In this document: one piece after another, positions 1 to 7,969 of the stretch
Numbering within the stretch: the stretch's first letter is position 1
Layout: every line of letters begins with the position of its first letter
From: an uncultured Paracoccaceae bacterium
GTDB lineage: Bacteria; Pseudomonadota; Alphaproteobacteria; Rhodobacterales; Rhodobacteraceae
Length of the DNA stretch: 64,000 bases
Assembly: GCA_947489325.1 (NCBI GenBank)
Contig: CANLDA010000001.1
Location: forward strand, 248,001 to 312,000
Direction: 5' to 3'
Made by a program: the position numbers and the translations under genes
Notes under the pieces: model-generated
The model's input: only the letters and a program-made list of their open reading frames with translations
Databases searched by the model: none
Told to the model about the DNA's origin: nothing

Positions 1-604
1 TCGGGAATTTCATTCGGCTTTCAAGCGATTGCGCGCCGTAAGGCCCCTCCAGATCGTTGGTCAAGGGTGACCAAAACTGATCCATCAAGTGGCCATAAAC
101 CTGCAATTCAATGCCATCCATGCCGCCGTCTTTCATCCGCTCAGATGCGTCAGCGAAATCAGAAATGATCCGCTCAATATCCCAGTCTTCGGCCAATTTT
201 GGAAAGGCGCGGTGGGCAGGTTCGCGATGTTTGGAAGAACTGACAGAAGGCAACCAGTTGCCTTTGTTCCACCCTGTCCGGCGCCCAAGGTGGGTCAACT
301 GAATCATGACAGCACAACCATGATCGTGACAGGCATCCGTCAATTGCCGAATCCACGGCACAACCTCGTCCTTATAGGCCAGAATATTGTTGAACACCGG
401 GGGGCTGTCTTTGCTGACCGCTGCCGATCCGGCCGTCATCGTCAACGCGACACCCGCCTTGGCACGCTCGGCGTGATAGGCGGCATAACGCTCCTTGGGC
501 ATGCCATCTTCGGGATAGGCAGGTTCATGGCTGGTCGTCATGATTCTGTTTCGCAAAGTCAGATGTTTGAGCTGATACGGTTGCAACAACGGATCGTGTG
601 ACAT
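1..604 (-). CDS. Old Yellow Enzyme family FMN oxidoreductase (N-terminal part)
   Basis: The gene starts at an ATG read from 604 downward and runs off the window start, leaving about 201 residues. The visible part has the start of an FMN-binding TIM barrel: a conserved NRI followed by TTSHEPAY, a QLTHLGRRT segment, and a family signature region ending in SPLTND, YGAQS and ESRMKF. These fit the NADH:flavin oxidoreductase family, and the closest known relatives would be the N-methylproline or trimethylamine demethylase-like members. The substrate cannot be read from this fragment. The usual EIHxAHGYL motif reads ELQVYGHL here, which differs from classical ene-reductases. A TetR regulator is divergent, with a 12-bp palindrome between them, so TetR control is a reasonable inference. 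Confidence 0.8.
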   Translation of the reverse strand, partial: MSHDPLLQPYQLKHLTLRNRIMTTSHEPAYPEDGMPKERYAAYHAERAKAGVALTMTAGSAAVSKDSPPVFNNILAYKDEVVPWIRQLTDACHDHGCAVMIQLTHLGRRTGWNKGNWLPSVSSSKHREPAHRAFPKLAEDWDIERIISDFADASERMKDGGMDGIELQVYGHLMDQFWSPLTNDLEGPYGAQSLESRMKFP

Positions 605-696
605 GGCTAAGCTTTCTGATGTCTTACATGGCGGTGTCGTTTGGGTTTTCGGGTTGCCAACATTTGGGCATTTAGAGTCACAGCAGTTACAAAATC

Positions 697-708
697 GACA
701 CATGTGTC
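697..708. promoter_or_regulatory. Palindromic operator candidate GACACATGTGTC
   Basis: This perfect 12-bp palindrome lies between the divergent oxidoreductase and the TetR gene. On the minus strand it overlaps a TTGACA hexamer (710 to 705) that could be the -35 element of the oxidoreductase promoter. A binding site for the neighbouring TetR protein is inferred from position and symmetry only. Confidence 0.45.
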
Positions 709-750
709 AAGTGCATTGTCACCAATTGTTCAAAATGCTAGTCAGCCAGC

Positions 751-1368
751 ATGAACAAGTCATCATCCCCAAAACAACGTGGATCAGAAACGATCTGGCT
801 CTCTGCTGCATATGACATGCTAACCGAGTCCGGGGTCGAAGCCGTCAAAGTCATGCCCTTGGCAAATAAACTTGGTTTGTCCCGGACGAGTTTTTATTGG
901 CACTTCAAGGATCGTGATGAATTGCTTGAGGCAATGATTCGTCACTGGGAAGACAAGAACACCGGTAATCTTGTGCAACAAACCGAAGCCTATGCCGAGA
1001 GCATCTCTGAGGCGATGTTTAACCTATTTGATTGTTGGTTGAACAAAGACCTCTTTGATTCTCGTCTTGATTTGGCGATTCGCAATTGGGCACGCAACGA
1101 TCCAGCCTTGCAAACGCGCTTGGATGGCGCTGACACGAGACGCCAGAACGCCATCAGCGACATGTTTTTGAGGTTTGGGTTTGATGCCGTGCAGGCCGAA
1201 GTCCGCTCTATGACCGTGATTTATACTCAGATCGGGTATATCTCGATGCTGGTACGTGAACCGTTGGCACGTCGGGTGGACGCCATGCCAGCCTATGCGC
1301 AGGTTTTCACGGGCGAACAGCCTTCGGAACGTGACATCCAACGTTTTCGCGCACGCCACCTTCGCTAA
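751..1368 (+). CDS. TetR family transcriptional regulator
   Basis: A 205-residue protein of normal length for the family. Residues about 15-60 form the TetR DNA-binding domain, including LANKLGLSRTSFYWHFKDRDELL, the typical helix-turn-helix followed by the YxHFxxRDEL stretch. The C-terminal half is the variable ligand-binding and dimerisation part, with no recognisable ligand. The gene is divergent from the Old Yellow Enzyme gene across 146 bases holding a palindrome, which suggests it represses that gene and possibly itself. There is no clear ribosome binding site before the ATG at 751. A longer frame cannot be used because the next upstream in-frame starts fall in the divergent promoter region. 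Confidence 0.88.
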   Translation: MNKSSSPKQRGSETIWLSAAYDMLTESGVEAVKVMPLANKLGLSRTSFYWHFKDRDELLEAMIRHWEDKNTGNLVQQTEAYAESISEAMFNLFDCWLNKDLFDSRLDLAIRNWARNDPALQTRLDGADTRRQNAISDMFLRFGFDAVQAEVRSMTVIYTQIGYISMLVREPLARRVDAMPAYAQVFTGEQPSERDIQRFRARHLR

Positions 1369-1402
1369 GCATCAGCAAAAACCCGCTTTTTTCAACTTTT
1401 CA

Positions 1403-1449
1403 TTATCTGACTAATTTTGTCGGGTTGACTTATCTGACTTTTTTAATCA
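1403..1449 (+). promoter_or_regulatory. RirA-type iron-responsive operator (TGA-N9-TCA) before hemP
   Basis: TGA at 1435-1437 and TCA at 1447-1449 are separated by exactly nine AT-rich bases, matching the iron-responsive operator known for RirA in Rhizobiales and Rhodobacterales. A second, weaker copy (TGA-N9-TCG) begins at 1408. The ten bases TTATCTGACT occur twice, at 1403 and 1430. A TTGACT hexamer at 1425-1430 could be the -35 element, so the site would overlap the promoter. Iron control fits the downstream hemP, imelysin and DUF1513 genes. Confidence 0.6.
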
Positions 1450-1559
1450 GAAATAGCATACAAGCCACCCGCACGTTGGGAAGCCACATAACCCTCCTGC
1501 GATGCCCATCGGGCGTTCTCAGGACATCCTTATATTCAGCCTACCCTGCGGAGGGCAAA

Positions 1560-1718
1560 ATGAACGCGCAAACACCAATTACCCAGATTTTCGCTGACGC
1601 TCCTGTCCACGATGCTGCACATCTGACTGGCAACAACGGCCTCGCCCGTATCGTGCTCAACGATCAGATTTACACTCTACGCATTACCCGCGCGGGTAAG
1701 TTGATTCTGACAAAATAA
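1560..1718 (+). CDS. hemP: Hemin uptake protein HemP
   Basis: A 52-residue protein starting at ATG 1560 after a GGAGGG ribosome binding site. An in-frame extension upstream runs through the promoter and is not likely to be translated. The C-terminal half carries the family signature: ARIVLNDQIYTLRITRAGKLILTK-like residues, here split as IVLNDQIYTLRIT followed by GKLILTK. HemP is a small protein found with haem and iron uptake genes, and in rhizobia it also acts as a regulator of haem receptor expression. It is the first gene after the iron-box promoter, and IrpA follows 19 bases later. Its small size makes it easy to miss in automatic annotation. Confidence 0.85.
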   Translation: MNAQTPITQIFADAPVHDAAHLTGNNGLARIVLNDQIYTLRITRAGKLILTK

Positions 1719-1737
1719 TAAAACCACGGAAACTCTC

Positions 1738-2997
1738 ATGAAAAATGTTCTCGCAGCCAGCACAGCGCTTGCCCTGCTTTCTGTTCCTGCCTTTGCAACA
1801 GAGACGTCTGACGTCCTGACCAATTACGCAAATATCGCACATGCGAAATACGCAGACAGCCTGGCCACAGCCCGCGCGCTGAACACGGCAATTGATGCCC
1901 TAATCGCACATCCTTCAGAAGACACGCTGAGCGCCGCCAAGGCGGCATGGGTCGACGCACGTGTCCCCTATCAGCAAACCGAAGTTTATCGTTTTGGCAA
2001 CGCCATCGTTGACGACTGGGAAGGCAAAGTGAACGCTTGGCCACTGGACGAAGGCCTGATCGATTACGTCAGCACCTCTTACGGCGGCCCGACCGATGAA
2101 AACGAACTGGCGGCGCTGAACGTCATCGCGAACCCATCATTCACATTGTCCGGAAAATCCATTGACGCCGCGCACATCACACCTGAATTGCTTGCAGAAA
2201 CCCTGCACGAAGCAGACGGCGTCGAGGCGAACGTTGCAACCGGTTATCACGCGATTGAATTTCTGCTGTGGGGTCAGGATCTGAACGGCCACGGCGAAGG
2301 CGCTGGCAATCGTGCGGCGACTGACTTTGCCACAGGCGATGCTTGCACAAACGGCCATTGTGACCGCCGCGCAGAGTATCTGAAAGCAGCGACAGAACTG
2401 CTGATCTCTGATTTGGAATGGATCACTGCACAATGGGCCGACGATGGCGCAGCCCGCGAAACAGCGTTGGCAGACGAAAAGATCGGCCTAAGCGCGATTC
2501 TGACCGGCATGGGCAGCTTGTCCTATGGTGAGCAAGCAGGCGAGCGTATGCGTCTTGGCCTGATGCTGAATGACCCCGAAGAAGAGCATGACTGCTTCTC
2601 GGACAACACCCACAACAGCCACTATTACGATGGCAAGGGCATTCAGAACGTCTATCTGGGCAGCTATACCCGCATTGATGGTACCGAGATTTCCGGCGCA
2701 TCGCTCAGCGATCTGGTAAAAGCACAAAACGCTGATCTGGACGCCGAAATGCGCGGCAAGCTGGACACAACCATGCAGGCCCTTGGCGCGATCAAGACAG
2801 CAGCCGAAGGCGGGTTTGCCTATGACCAGATGCTGGAACGCGGCAATGAAAAAGGTGAAGCCCTGATCATGGGCGGTGTAAACGGTCTGGTTGACCAAAC
2901 CCGCTCCATCGAACGTGTCGTAACTGTTCTGGGCCTTGAAGGTGTCGGTATCGAAGGGTCCGACAGCCTTGATAATCCATCCGCAGTTTTTGAATAA
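1738..2997 (+). CDS. Imelysin-like iron-regulated lipoprotein/periplasmic protein IrpA
   Basis: A 419-residue protein with a Sec signal peptide (residues 1-20, cleaved after an AFA box). It matches the imelysin (peptidase M75-like) family, COG3487 type. The characteristic GxHxxE motif is present as GYHAIEFLLWGQD, and two cysteines lie in a CTNGHC loop that is common in IrpA proteins. Family members sit in the periplasm and are linked to iron uptake. The motif is thought to bind metal, and peptidase activity is not generally established. It follows hemP in the iron-responsive operon and precedes a porin, after a 9-bp hairpin at 3006-3030. Recognition of the family is secure; its exact role is inferred from context. 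Confidence 0.88.
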   Translation: MKNVLAASTALALLSVPAFATETSDVLTNYANIAHAKYADSLATARALNTAIDALIAHPSEDTLSAAKAAWVDARVPYQQTEVYRFGNAIVDDWEGKVNAWPLDEGLIDYVSTSYGGPTDENELAALNVIANPSFTLSGKSIDAAHITPELLAETLHEADGVEANVATGYHAIEFLLWGQDLNGHGEGAGNRAATDFATGDACTNGHCDRRAEYLKAATELLISDLEWITAQWADDGAARETALADEKIGLSAILTGMGSLSYGEQAGERMRLGLMLNDPEEEHDCFSDNTHNSHYYDGKGIQNVYLGSYTRIDGTEISGASLSDLVKAQNADLDAEMRGKLDTTMQALGAIKTAAEGGFAYDQMLERGNEKGEALIMGGVNGLVDQTRSIERVVTVLGLEGVGIEGSDSLDNPSAVFE

Positions 2998-3005
2998 GAC
3001 AACCC

Positions 3006-3030
3006 GCCGCTGGCACCACTCGCCAGCGGC
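3006..3030 (+). other. Intercistronic hairpin between irpA-like gene and porin
   Basis: Arms at 3006-3014 and 3022-3030 form a 9-bp stem with a 7-base loop. No T-run follows, so it is not a classic terminator. It may stabilise transcript ends or attenuate between the imelysin and porin genes. Confidence 0.5.
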
Positions 3031-3064
3031 AATCCACTCCTCCTCCCCACTCTAGGAAAATAAA

Positions 3065-4081
3065 ATGACGACCATGACCAAAGGTGCGCTTCTGGCGGGC
3101 CTCTCTTTTCTTGCGCCTATCTCATTTGCTCAGGCACAAGAGGCAACAGGCTTCTCCATCGAAGGAGAACTGGAATTCGCAATCGACAGCGTTGTTGATG
3201 CAGATGATTCCGGTGCCGAGTTGACAGACACCAACATGACCGCCGAAGCGGCCCTGACATACCGTTTTTCAGACACTGTTTCTGTATTCTCCACCCTCGT
3301 TTTTGAAACGGTCGAAGATCCAACCGGTGATCGCTTCTTTGAAGACATGGGGCTGTATGCCGAGGAACTGGGCATTGCCCTCACATTCGGCGAGCACGAA
3401 GTTGCATTTGGTAAACTGAACCCAGCCTTTGGCGTCGCATGGGATCTGGCACCTGGGTATTATGGTGCTGACTTTGCTGAAGATTATGAGCTGGCAGAAC
3501 AAATCGGTGTTCGTGGCACATTTGCAGTTGGCGCAGGCACGTTGTCCGCTGCAGTGTTTTATGCGGATGACACCAAACTCAGCGAAAGCCTTGGTATCAA
3601 CCGTGGCCGGAATTCCTCCAGCGACGGTGGCGCGGGCAACACCGGTGAATTGGATAACTTTGCCATCGATTATGCAATCGAATCCGGCAATTCCGCTTTC
3701 AACATCGGCGCACGTTACCTAAGCAAAGGCGAAGGTGACGCAGAAGACGAAACTGGTTTTGTTGCTGGTGTCACCCATGCGCTGAACGACAATCTCGAAT
3801 TGTTGGGTGAAGTTGCCTATTTTGACGGATTTGGCGGCGCAGACGAAGAAGCAACCTATGTCACGCTGGCCGCGACCTATACCGCAGGCAACATCGGCTA
3901 CTATGGGTCTTATACAGCGCGTGATCTGCAAAGCGCCGGAACCGACGATCTGCTGACGGTCGGCGTAACCTATGCGTTGGCCAATGACGTTGAACTGGGC
4001 GCGCATTACGCATTCAAAGACGAAGACGACAGCGAGTCGCATTCCCTTGCTGCCACAGTTGTGATCCCCTTCGGGTTCTAA
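3065..4081 (+). CDS. Outer-membrane porin-like beta-barrel protein
   Basis: A 338-residue protein with a Sec signal peptide (about residues 1-24, ending AQA). The mature part alternates short hydrophobic strands with acidic, glycine-rich turns. The last residue is phenylalanine after VVIPFGF, the usual C-terminal signal for BAM-mediated insertion. This pattern indicates a gram-negative porin of the alphaproteobacterial type. Its substrate is unknown. Lying inside an iron-regulated operon between an imelysin and a di-heme oxidoreductase, it could be the outer-membrane pore for an iron complex, but that is inference. Both flanks carry GC-rich hairpins, which might let the porin message accumulate to a different level from its neighbours. 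Confidence 0.82.
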   Translation: MTTMTKGALLAGLSFLAPISFAQAQEATGFSIEGELEFAIDSVVDADDSGAELTDTNMTAEAALTYRFSDTVSVFSTLVFETVEDPTGDRFFEDMGLYAEELGIALTFGEHEVAFGKLNPAFGVAWDLAPGYYGADFAEDYELAEQIGVRGTFAVGAGTLSAAVFYADDTKLSESLGINRGRNSSSDGGAGNTGELDNFAIDYAIESGNSAFNIGARYLSKGEGDAEDETGFVAGVTHALNDNLELLGEVAYFDGFGGADEEATYVTLAATYTAGNIGYYGSYTARDLQSAGTDDLLTVGVTYALANDVELGAHYAFKDEDDSESHSLAATVVIPFGF

Positions 4082-4089
4082 ATACCTTG

Positions 4090-4112
4090 TGCCCCCGCCA
4101 CGTGCGGGGGCA
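4090..4112 (+). other. GC-rich hairpin after the porin gene
   Basis: A perfect 9-bp stem (TGCCCCCGC with GCGGGGGCA) with a 5-base loop. Only a weak T content follows, so partial termination or 3' end protection of the porin message is more likely than full termination. The downstream gene starts 40 bases later on the same strand. Confidence 0.55.
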
Positions 4113-4151
4113 TTACATTCCCCAGGACGCCTCGGCCCCCAGGATCATATC

Positions 4152-5690
4152 ATGTCAAATCTGATGACACGCTTTGGTGCAACTGCACTTACACTTTGTT
4201 TCGCGGCGCCCCTGGCGGCGCAGGATTGGGGCGCACTGACCGATCCCCATTTGCCAACCCTGCAACGCAACACAGCAGATCAAGAGCGGATCAAACAGGT
4301 CACCATTCCCACCACAGATTTCACACGCGCCGAACGGTACGAGGCCTTTCCAGCCGGGGCCGCCACAGTGCGCGCCCGCACAGATGCTGATGCGTTTTCA
4401 CAGTTTTCCGCCAATATGCCATTTGCCAGCGAATTGGATTTCAAAGTCGGTAACGGGCTGTTTCGCAAAATCTGGGTCTCGTCCCCATCTTCCACGCTAG
4501 CCTCTGATGGGTTGGGCCCGCTGTATAATGCCCGGTCCTGCCAACGCTGCCACATCAAAGACGGGCGCGGCCACCCCCCGGAAAATTCTGACGACATCGC
4601 CACATCCATGTTTCTGCGTGTCACGGTTCCCGGCGGCAACAGCCACGCTGCGCAGGAAATTCGCGACTATATTGCCACGCAACCTGATCCAACCTATGGC
4701 TCACAATTACAAGATTTGGCCGTCGTTGGGCAAACCCCTGAATACCAGTTGAGCGTGACCTACACCGAAACGGACATTCCCCTGTCGGGTGGGGAAATCG
4801 CTACTCTGCGCGCGCCCACATATACGGCGACCAATCTTAGCTATGGCCCTCTGCACCCGCAGGCGATACTCAGCCCGCGCGTGGCGCCACAGATGATCGG
4901 CCTTGGTCTGCTAGAGGCCATTCCAGCACTGGACATCCTTGCCAACGCGGATCCTGACGATGCAGATGGGGACGGCATTTCAGGGCGCGCCAATGTGGTG
5001 TGGTCCGCTGAATTTGACCGCCCCATGCTGGGTCGTTTTGGGCTTAAGGCTGGCTCTCCGACTGTACACGAACAATCAGCAGCAGCCTTTGCCAATGACA
5101 TAGGCATTTCCAACCCCTTATTCCCCGCGCCATGGGGCAATTGCACCGAGGCGCAATCTGAATGCCGCACCGCACCACATGGTGACAATGCCGCACAGGA
5201 TGGGTTTGAAATCAACGCCGAGGCCATGGATCTTGTGACCTTTTATAGCCGCAACCTTGCCGTCCCGGCCCGACGCGACATCGACGACCCAAAGGTTCTG
5301 CGTGGCAAAGAGCTGTTTTACACCACAGGCTGCATCAGCTGCCATACACCAAAATTCGTGACCCATGATCTGGACGATCAGATCGAACAGAACCGCCAGT
5401 TGATCTGGCCCTATTCCGACATGTTGCTGCATGACATGGGCGAAGGTCTGGCAGATAACGCGCCAGAAGGCCGCGCCACGGGCCGCGAATGGCGCACACC
5501 GCCCCTTTGGGGGATTGGCCTGACAGAACAAGTCAGCTCTCATAGTTATTTCCTGCATGACGGCCGCGCCCGATCTCTGCTAGAGGCCATCCTGTGGCAT
5601 GGTGGCGAAGCGCAAAACGCGCGTGATGCCGTTGTTTCTATGCCCCCTGCGGATCGCTCCGCATTAATCCGGTTTTTGGAAAGTCTTTGA
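4152..5690 (+). CDS. Di-heme c-type cytochrome oxidoreductase, DUF1111 (COG3488)
   Basis: The chosen start is ATG 4152, because it gives a clean signal peptide (residues 1-23, ending in LAAQ) and follows the hairpin. The longer frame from 4089 would run through that hairpin. The mature protein of about 490 residues has two CxxCH haem-attachment motifs: CQRCH near residue 130 and CISCH near residue 394. Both match the di-heme DUF1111 family, sometimes called thiol oxidoreductase. It is periplasmic. This family is consistently encoded with IrpA, a second imelysin and DUF1513. A redox role during iron uptake, such as oxidation or reduction of Fe, is inferred. Only one base separates its stop from the next start. 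Confidence 0.85.
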   Translation: MSNLMTRFGATALTLCFAAPLAAQDWGALTDPHLPTLQRNTADQERIKQVTIPTTDFTRAERYEAFPAGAATVRARTDADAFSQFSANMPFASELDFKVGNGLFRKIWVSSPSSTLASDGLGPLYNARSCQRCHIKDGRGHPPENSDDIATSMFLRVTVPGGNSHAAQEIRDYIATQPDPTYGSQLQDLAVVGQTPEYQLSVTYTETDIPLSGGEIATLRAPTYTATNLSYGPLHPQAILSPRVAPQMIGLGLLEAIPALDILANADPDDADGDGISGRANVVWSAEFDRPMLGRFGLKAGSPTVHEQSAAAFANDIGISNPLFPAPWGNCTEAQSECRTAPHGDNAAQDGFEINAEAMDLVTFYSRNLAVPARRDIDDPKVLRGKELFYTTGCISCHTPKFVTHDLDDQIEQNRQLIWPYSDMLLHDMGEGLADNAPEGRATGREWRTPPLWGIGLTEQVSSHSYFLHDGRARSLLEAILWHGGEAQNARDAVVSMPPADRSALIRFLESL

Positions 5691-5691
5691 T

Positions 5692-6696
5692 ATGCGCCAT
5701 CTGATCACGCTTCTTTTCCTCGCAACGCCCATCGCGGTATCCGCAAATGTGGTTGAGACCGCGATAGACACCCACATCCTGCCACGCTTTGCTCAGCTGT
5801 CAGACACTTCAGACACTCTTGCCAGTGCCGCAATGGACGATTGCACCATTACAAACCCACAGCTGCGCACGACCTATGGTCAGGCCTTTGATGCATGGAT
5901 TTCTGCAAGCCATCTGCGGTTTGGACCATCAGAAACAGATGGGCGCGCCTTCGCGTTGGCGTTTTGGCCGGATGCGCGCGGCAAAACCCCTAAGGCACTC
6001 AGCGCATTGATTGCGACACGTGATCCCATTGCCCAATCAGCGGACGCCTATGACGAAGTATCCATTTCGGCGCGCGGGTTTTATGCGCTGGAATATCTGC
6101 TTTTTGATGACAATGTGACCAAGGATGCCGACCCGGAATACCTGTGCACGCTGGTCCAGACGATCACAGCCGACATCGCACAGACCGCCCATGACATTGA
6201 ACAGGACTGGCGCGACAATTACATCGACGTTCTGACCAGCGCAGGGCCGGGCAACCTGCGGTATCAGTCCAGCGACGAGGCCACGCAAGAAGTCTACAAA
6301 GCCCTGCTGACCGGGCTGCAATTCACCGCAGACACCCGTCTTGGCCGTCCCTTGGGCAGCTTTGATCGCCCTCGCCCCAAGCGCGCCGAGGCACGCCGCT
6401 CCATGCGTTCGCTGCATCACGTGATGCTGTCCCTGCAAAGCCTGCGTGCGCTGACTGCCATTCTGGCCACCGACGCCCCCCATATCGCCAATAATCTGGA
6501 CGTCTTTTACGCAACCGCCTTGGATGTGGCCCAAACATTGGATGAACCCGTATTTGCAGGTGTGGCCGATCCCTCGGCACGTCTGAAAATCGAAATTCTA
6601 CAACAAGCCATCCAACGTATTCACGAAGAAACCACATTACAGCTTGGCCCAGTTCTGGGGGTCGCAGTCGGGTTTAACGCCCTTGACGGGGATTGA
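5692..6696 (+). CDS. Second imelysin family periplasmic protein (COG3489-like)
   Basis: A 334-residue protein with a Sec signal peptide (about 1-18, ending VSA). It belongs to the imelysin family but is shorter and diverged from the one at 1738. The position of the GxHxxE motif reads GFYALEYLLFDD, so the histidine is replaced by tyrosine. This suggests metal binding at that site is altered or lost. It starts one base after the di-heme gene and its stop lies two bases before the next ATG, so the three are almost certainly co-transcribed and perhaps translationally coupled. A periplasmic partner in iron uptake is inferred from the operon. Confidence 0.82.
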   Translation: MRHLITLLFLATPIAVSANVVETAIDTHILPRFAQLSDTSDTLASAAMDDCTITNPQLRTTYGQAFDAWISASHLRFGPSETDGRAFALAFWPDARGKTPKALSALIATRDPIAQSADAYDEVSISARGFYALEYLLFDDNVTKDADPEYLCTLVQTITADIAQTAHDIEQDWRDNYIDVLTSAGPGNLRYQSSDEATQEVYKALLTGLQFTADTRLGRPLGSFDRPRPKRAEARRSMRSLHHVMLSLQSLRALTAILATDAPHIANNLDVFYATALDVAQTLDEPVFAGVADPSARLKIEILQQAIQRIHEETTLQLGPVLGVAVGFNALDGD

Positions 6697-6697
6697 C

Positions 6698-7756
6698 ATG
6701 ACCACACGCCGCGCACTTCTGAAATCACTTGCCGCAGCAACCATCATGCCTCGTTCAACATGGGCGCAGGCCGGATCGCCTGCCTATCTTGCGGCGGCAC
6801 AAACCCCCACAGGAACCTATGTTCTGTGCGGGTTGTCCTATGCGGGGGCCATCACGTTTCAAATCCCCCTGCCCGGTCGTGGTCATGCCGCCGCTGCACA
6901 TCCGGACCGCCCCGAGGCCGTGGCCTTTGCCCGCCGACCCGGCACCTATGCAATTGTGGTGGACTGCACATCCGGCAGCATCATTGCCCGCCTGACCGCC
7001 CCTGCTGACCACCATTTCTATGGGCACGGCGCATTTTCACAAGACGGTAGCCGCCTTTACACACCCGAAAACGCCTATGAGGAAGGACGCGGTGTGATCG
7101 GGGTTTGGGACACCGCCACTTACCGCCGAATTGGCGAGTTCCAATCTGGCGGCATTGGCCCCCATGACATTCTGCGTATCCCGCAAAGTGACACATTCAT
7201 CGTGGCCAACGGTGGCATTGATACCCACCCAGATTCTGGCCGCACGAAATTGAATCTCCCAACCATGCGCCCCAACTTGTGCCGCTTTGACGCCGATGGT
7301 GCGGCGCAGGAACAATATGAACTGTCTCGCGATGTCCATCTGAATTCTATCCGGCATCTGGCTATACGCGCCGACGGTCTCTGTGCCTTTGCCATGCAGT
7401 GGCAAGGGGATTTGGGTCAGGCGCCCACCCTTGTCGGCATGTACAAACCCGGCGCACAGCCTGTCCTTGGAACAGCCCCTTCAGATCATATGCAGGGATA
7501 CGCCGGCAGTATTACCTTTGCTGGCGACGGACAGCAGATCGCCATCACATCCCCGCGCGGCAGCCGCGCGCAAATCATGGATACACAAGGCGCGCTGATT
7601 GATGATTTTGAGGCCCCGGACATCTGCGGTGCAGCCGCGCATCCAGATGGGTTTTGCTTTACCACCGGCACCGGAGCGATTCTGGTGAACACCACCCAAA
7701 TTGCCCGAGTGCCACTCCAATGGGACAATCACTTGGTGGCCTTATCTACAGCATAA
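6698..7756 (+). CDS. DUF1513 Tat-exported beta-propeller-like protein (COG3490)
   Basis: The start at ATG 6698 immediately follows the TGA of the preceding gene. The N-terminus reads MTTRRALLKSLAAATIM and ends near WAQA, a twin-arginine signal, so export in a folded state is expected. The remaining sequence of about 325 residues has repeated glycine- and aspartate-rich blades (for example GHGAFSQDGSRLYTPEN and GIGPHDI) typical of the DUF1513 family, which resembles seven-bladed propellers. The precise function is unknown. It is the last gene of the iron-responsive operon. The total length of 352 residues is normal for the family. Confidence 0.83.
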   Translation: MTTRRALLKSLAAATIMPRSTWAQAGSPAYLAAAQTPTGTYVLCGLSYAGAITFQIPLPGRGHAAAAHPDRPEAVAFARRPGTYAIVVDCTSGSIIARLTAPADHHFYGHGAFSQDGSRLYTPENAYEEGRGVIGVWDTATYRRIGEFQSGGIGPHDILRIPQSDTFIVANGGIDTHPDSGRTKLNLPTMRPNLCRFDADGAAQEQYELSRDVHLNSIRHLAIRADGLCAFAMQWQGDLGQAPTLVGMYKPGAQPVLGTAPSDHMQGYAGSITFAGDGQQIAITSPRGSRAQIMDTQGALIDDFEAPDICGAAAHPDGFCFTTGTGAILVNTTQIARVPLQWDNHLVALSTA

Positions 7757-7837
7757 AGCCAGTTGTCAGGGAGTATTCCAAAGAATTCGCGGAAATTTCC
7801 CTACATAACAGTCAGATAACCGCTATTTTTACAAATT

Positions 7838-7925
7838 CTGGCCTCACATCAACAAATTTCTGGCCCTATCCCGATTCGAAAAAATAGAGCGAATATAGTT
7901 TGTAATTCAGGCCAGATTCTCTGGC
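7838..7925 (+). promoter_or_regulatory. Probable TauR operator and promoter of tpa
   Basis: Direct repeats CTGGCCTCA (7838) and CTGGCCCTAT (7860) are 22 bases apart. Each is preceded by a CAAATT-type tract. The known TauR motif in Rhodobacter capsulatus is a CTGGACYTAA direct repeat, to which these are close. A TATAGT hexamer at 7894-7899 could be the -10 element, putting the second repeat just upstream of the -35 position as expected for an activator. A separate inverted repeat, GCCAGA at 7911-7916 and TCTGGC at 7920-7925, lies closer to the start. Confidence 0.6.
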
Positions 7926-7969
7926 CCTGCGAGTTTTGCGCTTCACTCTAACTTTATGAGGTGACCCCG

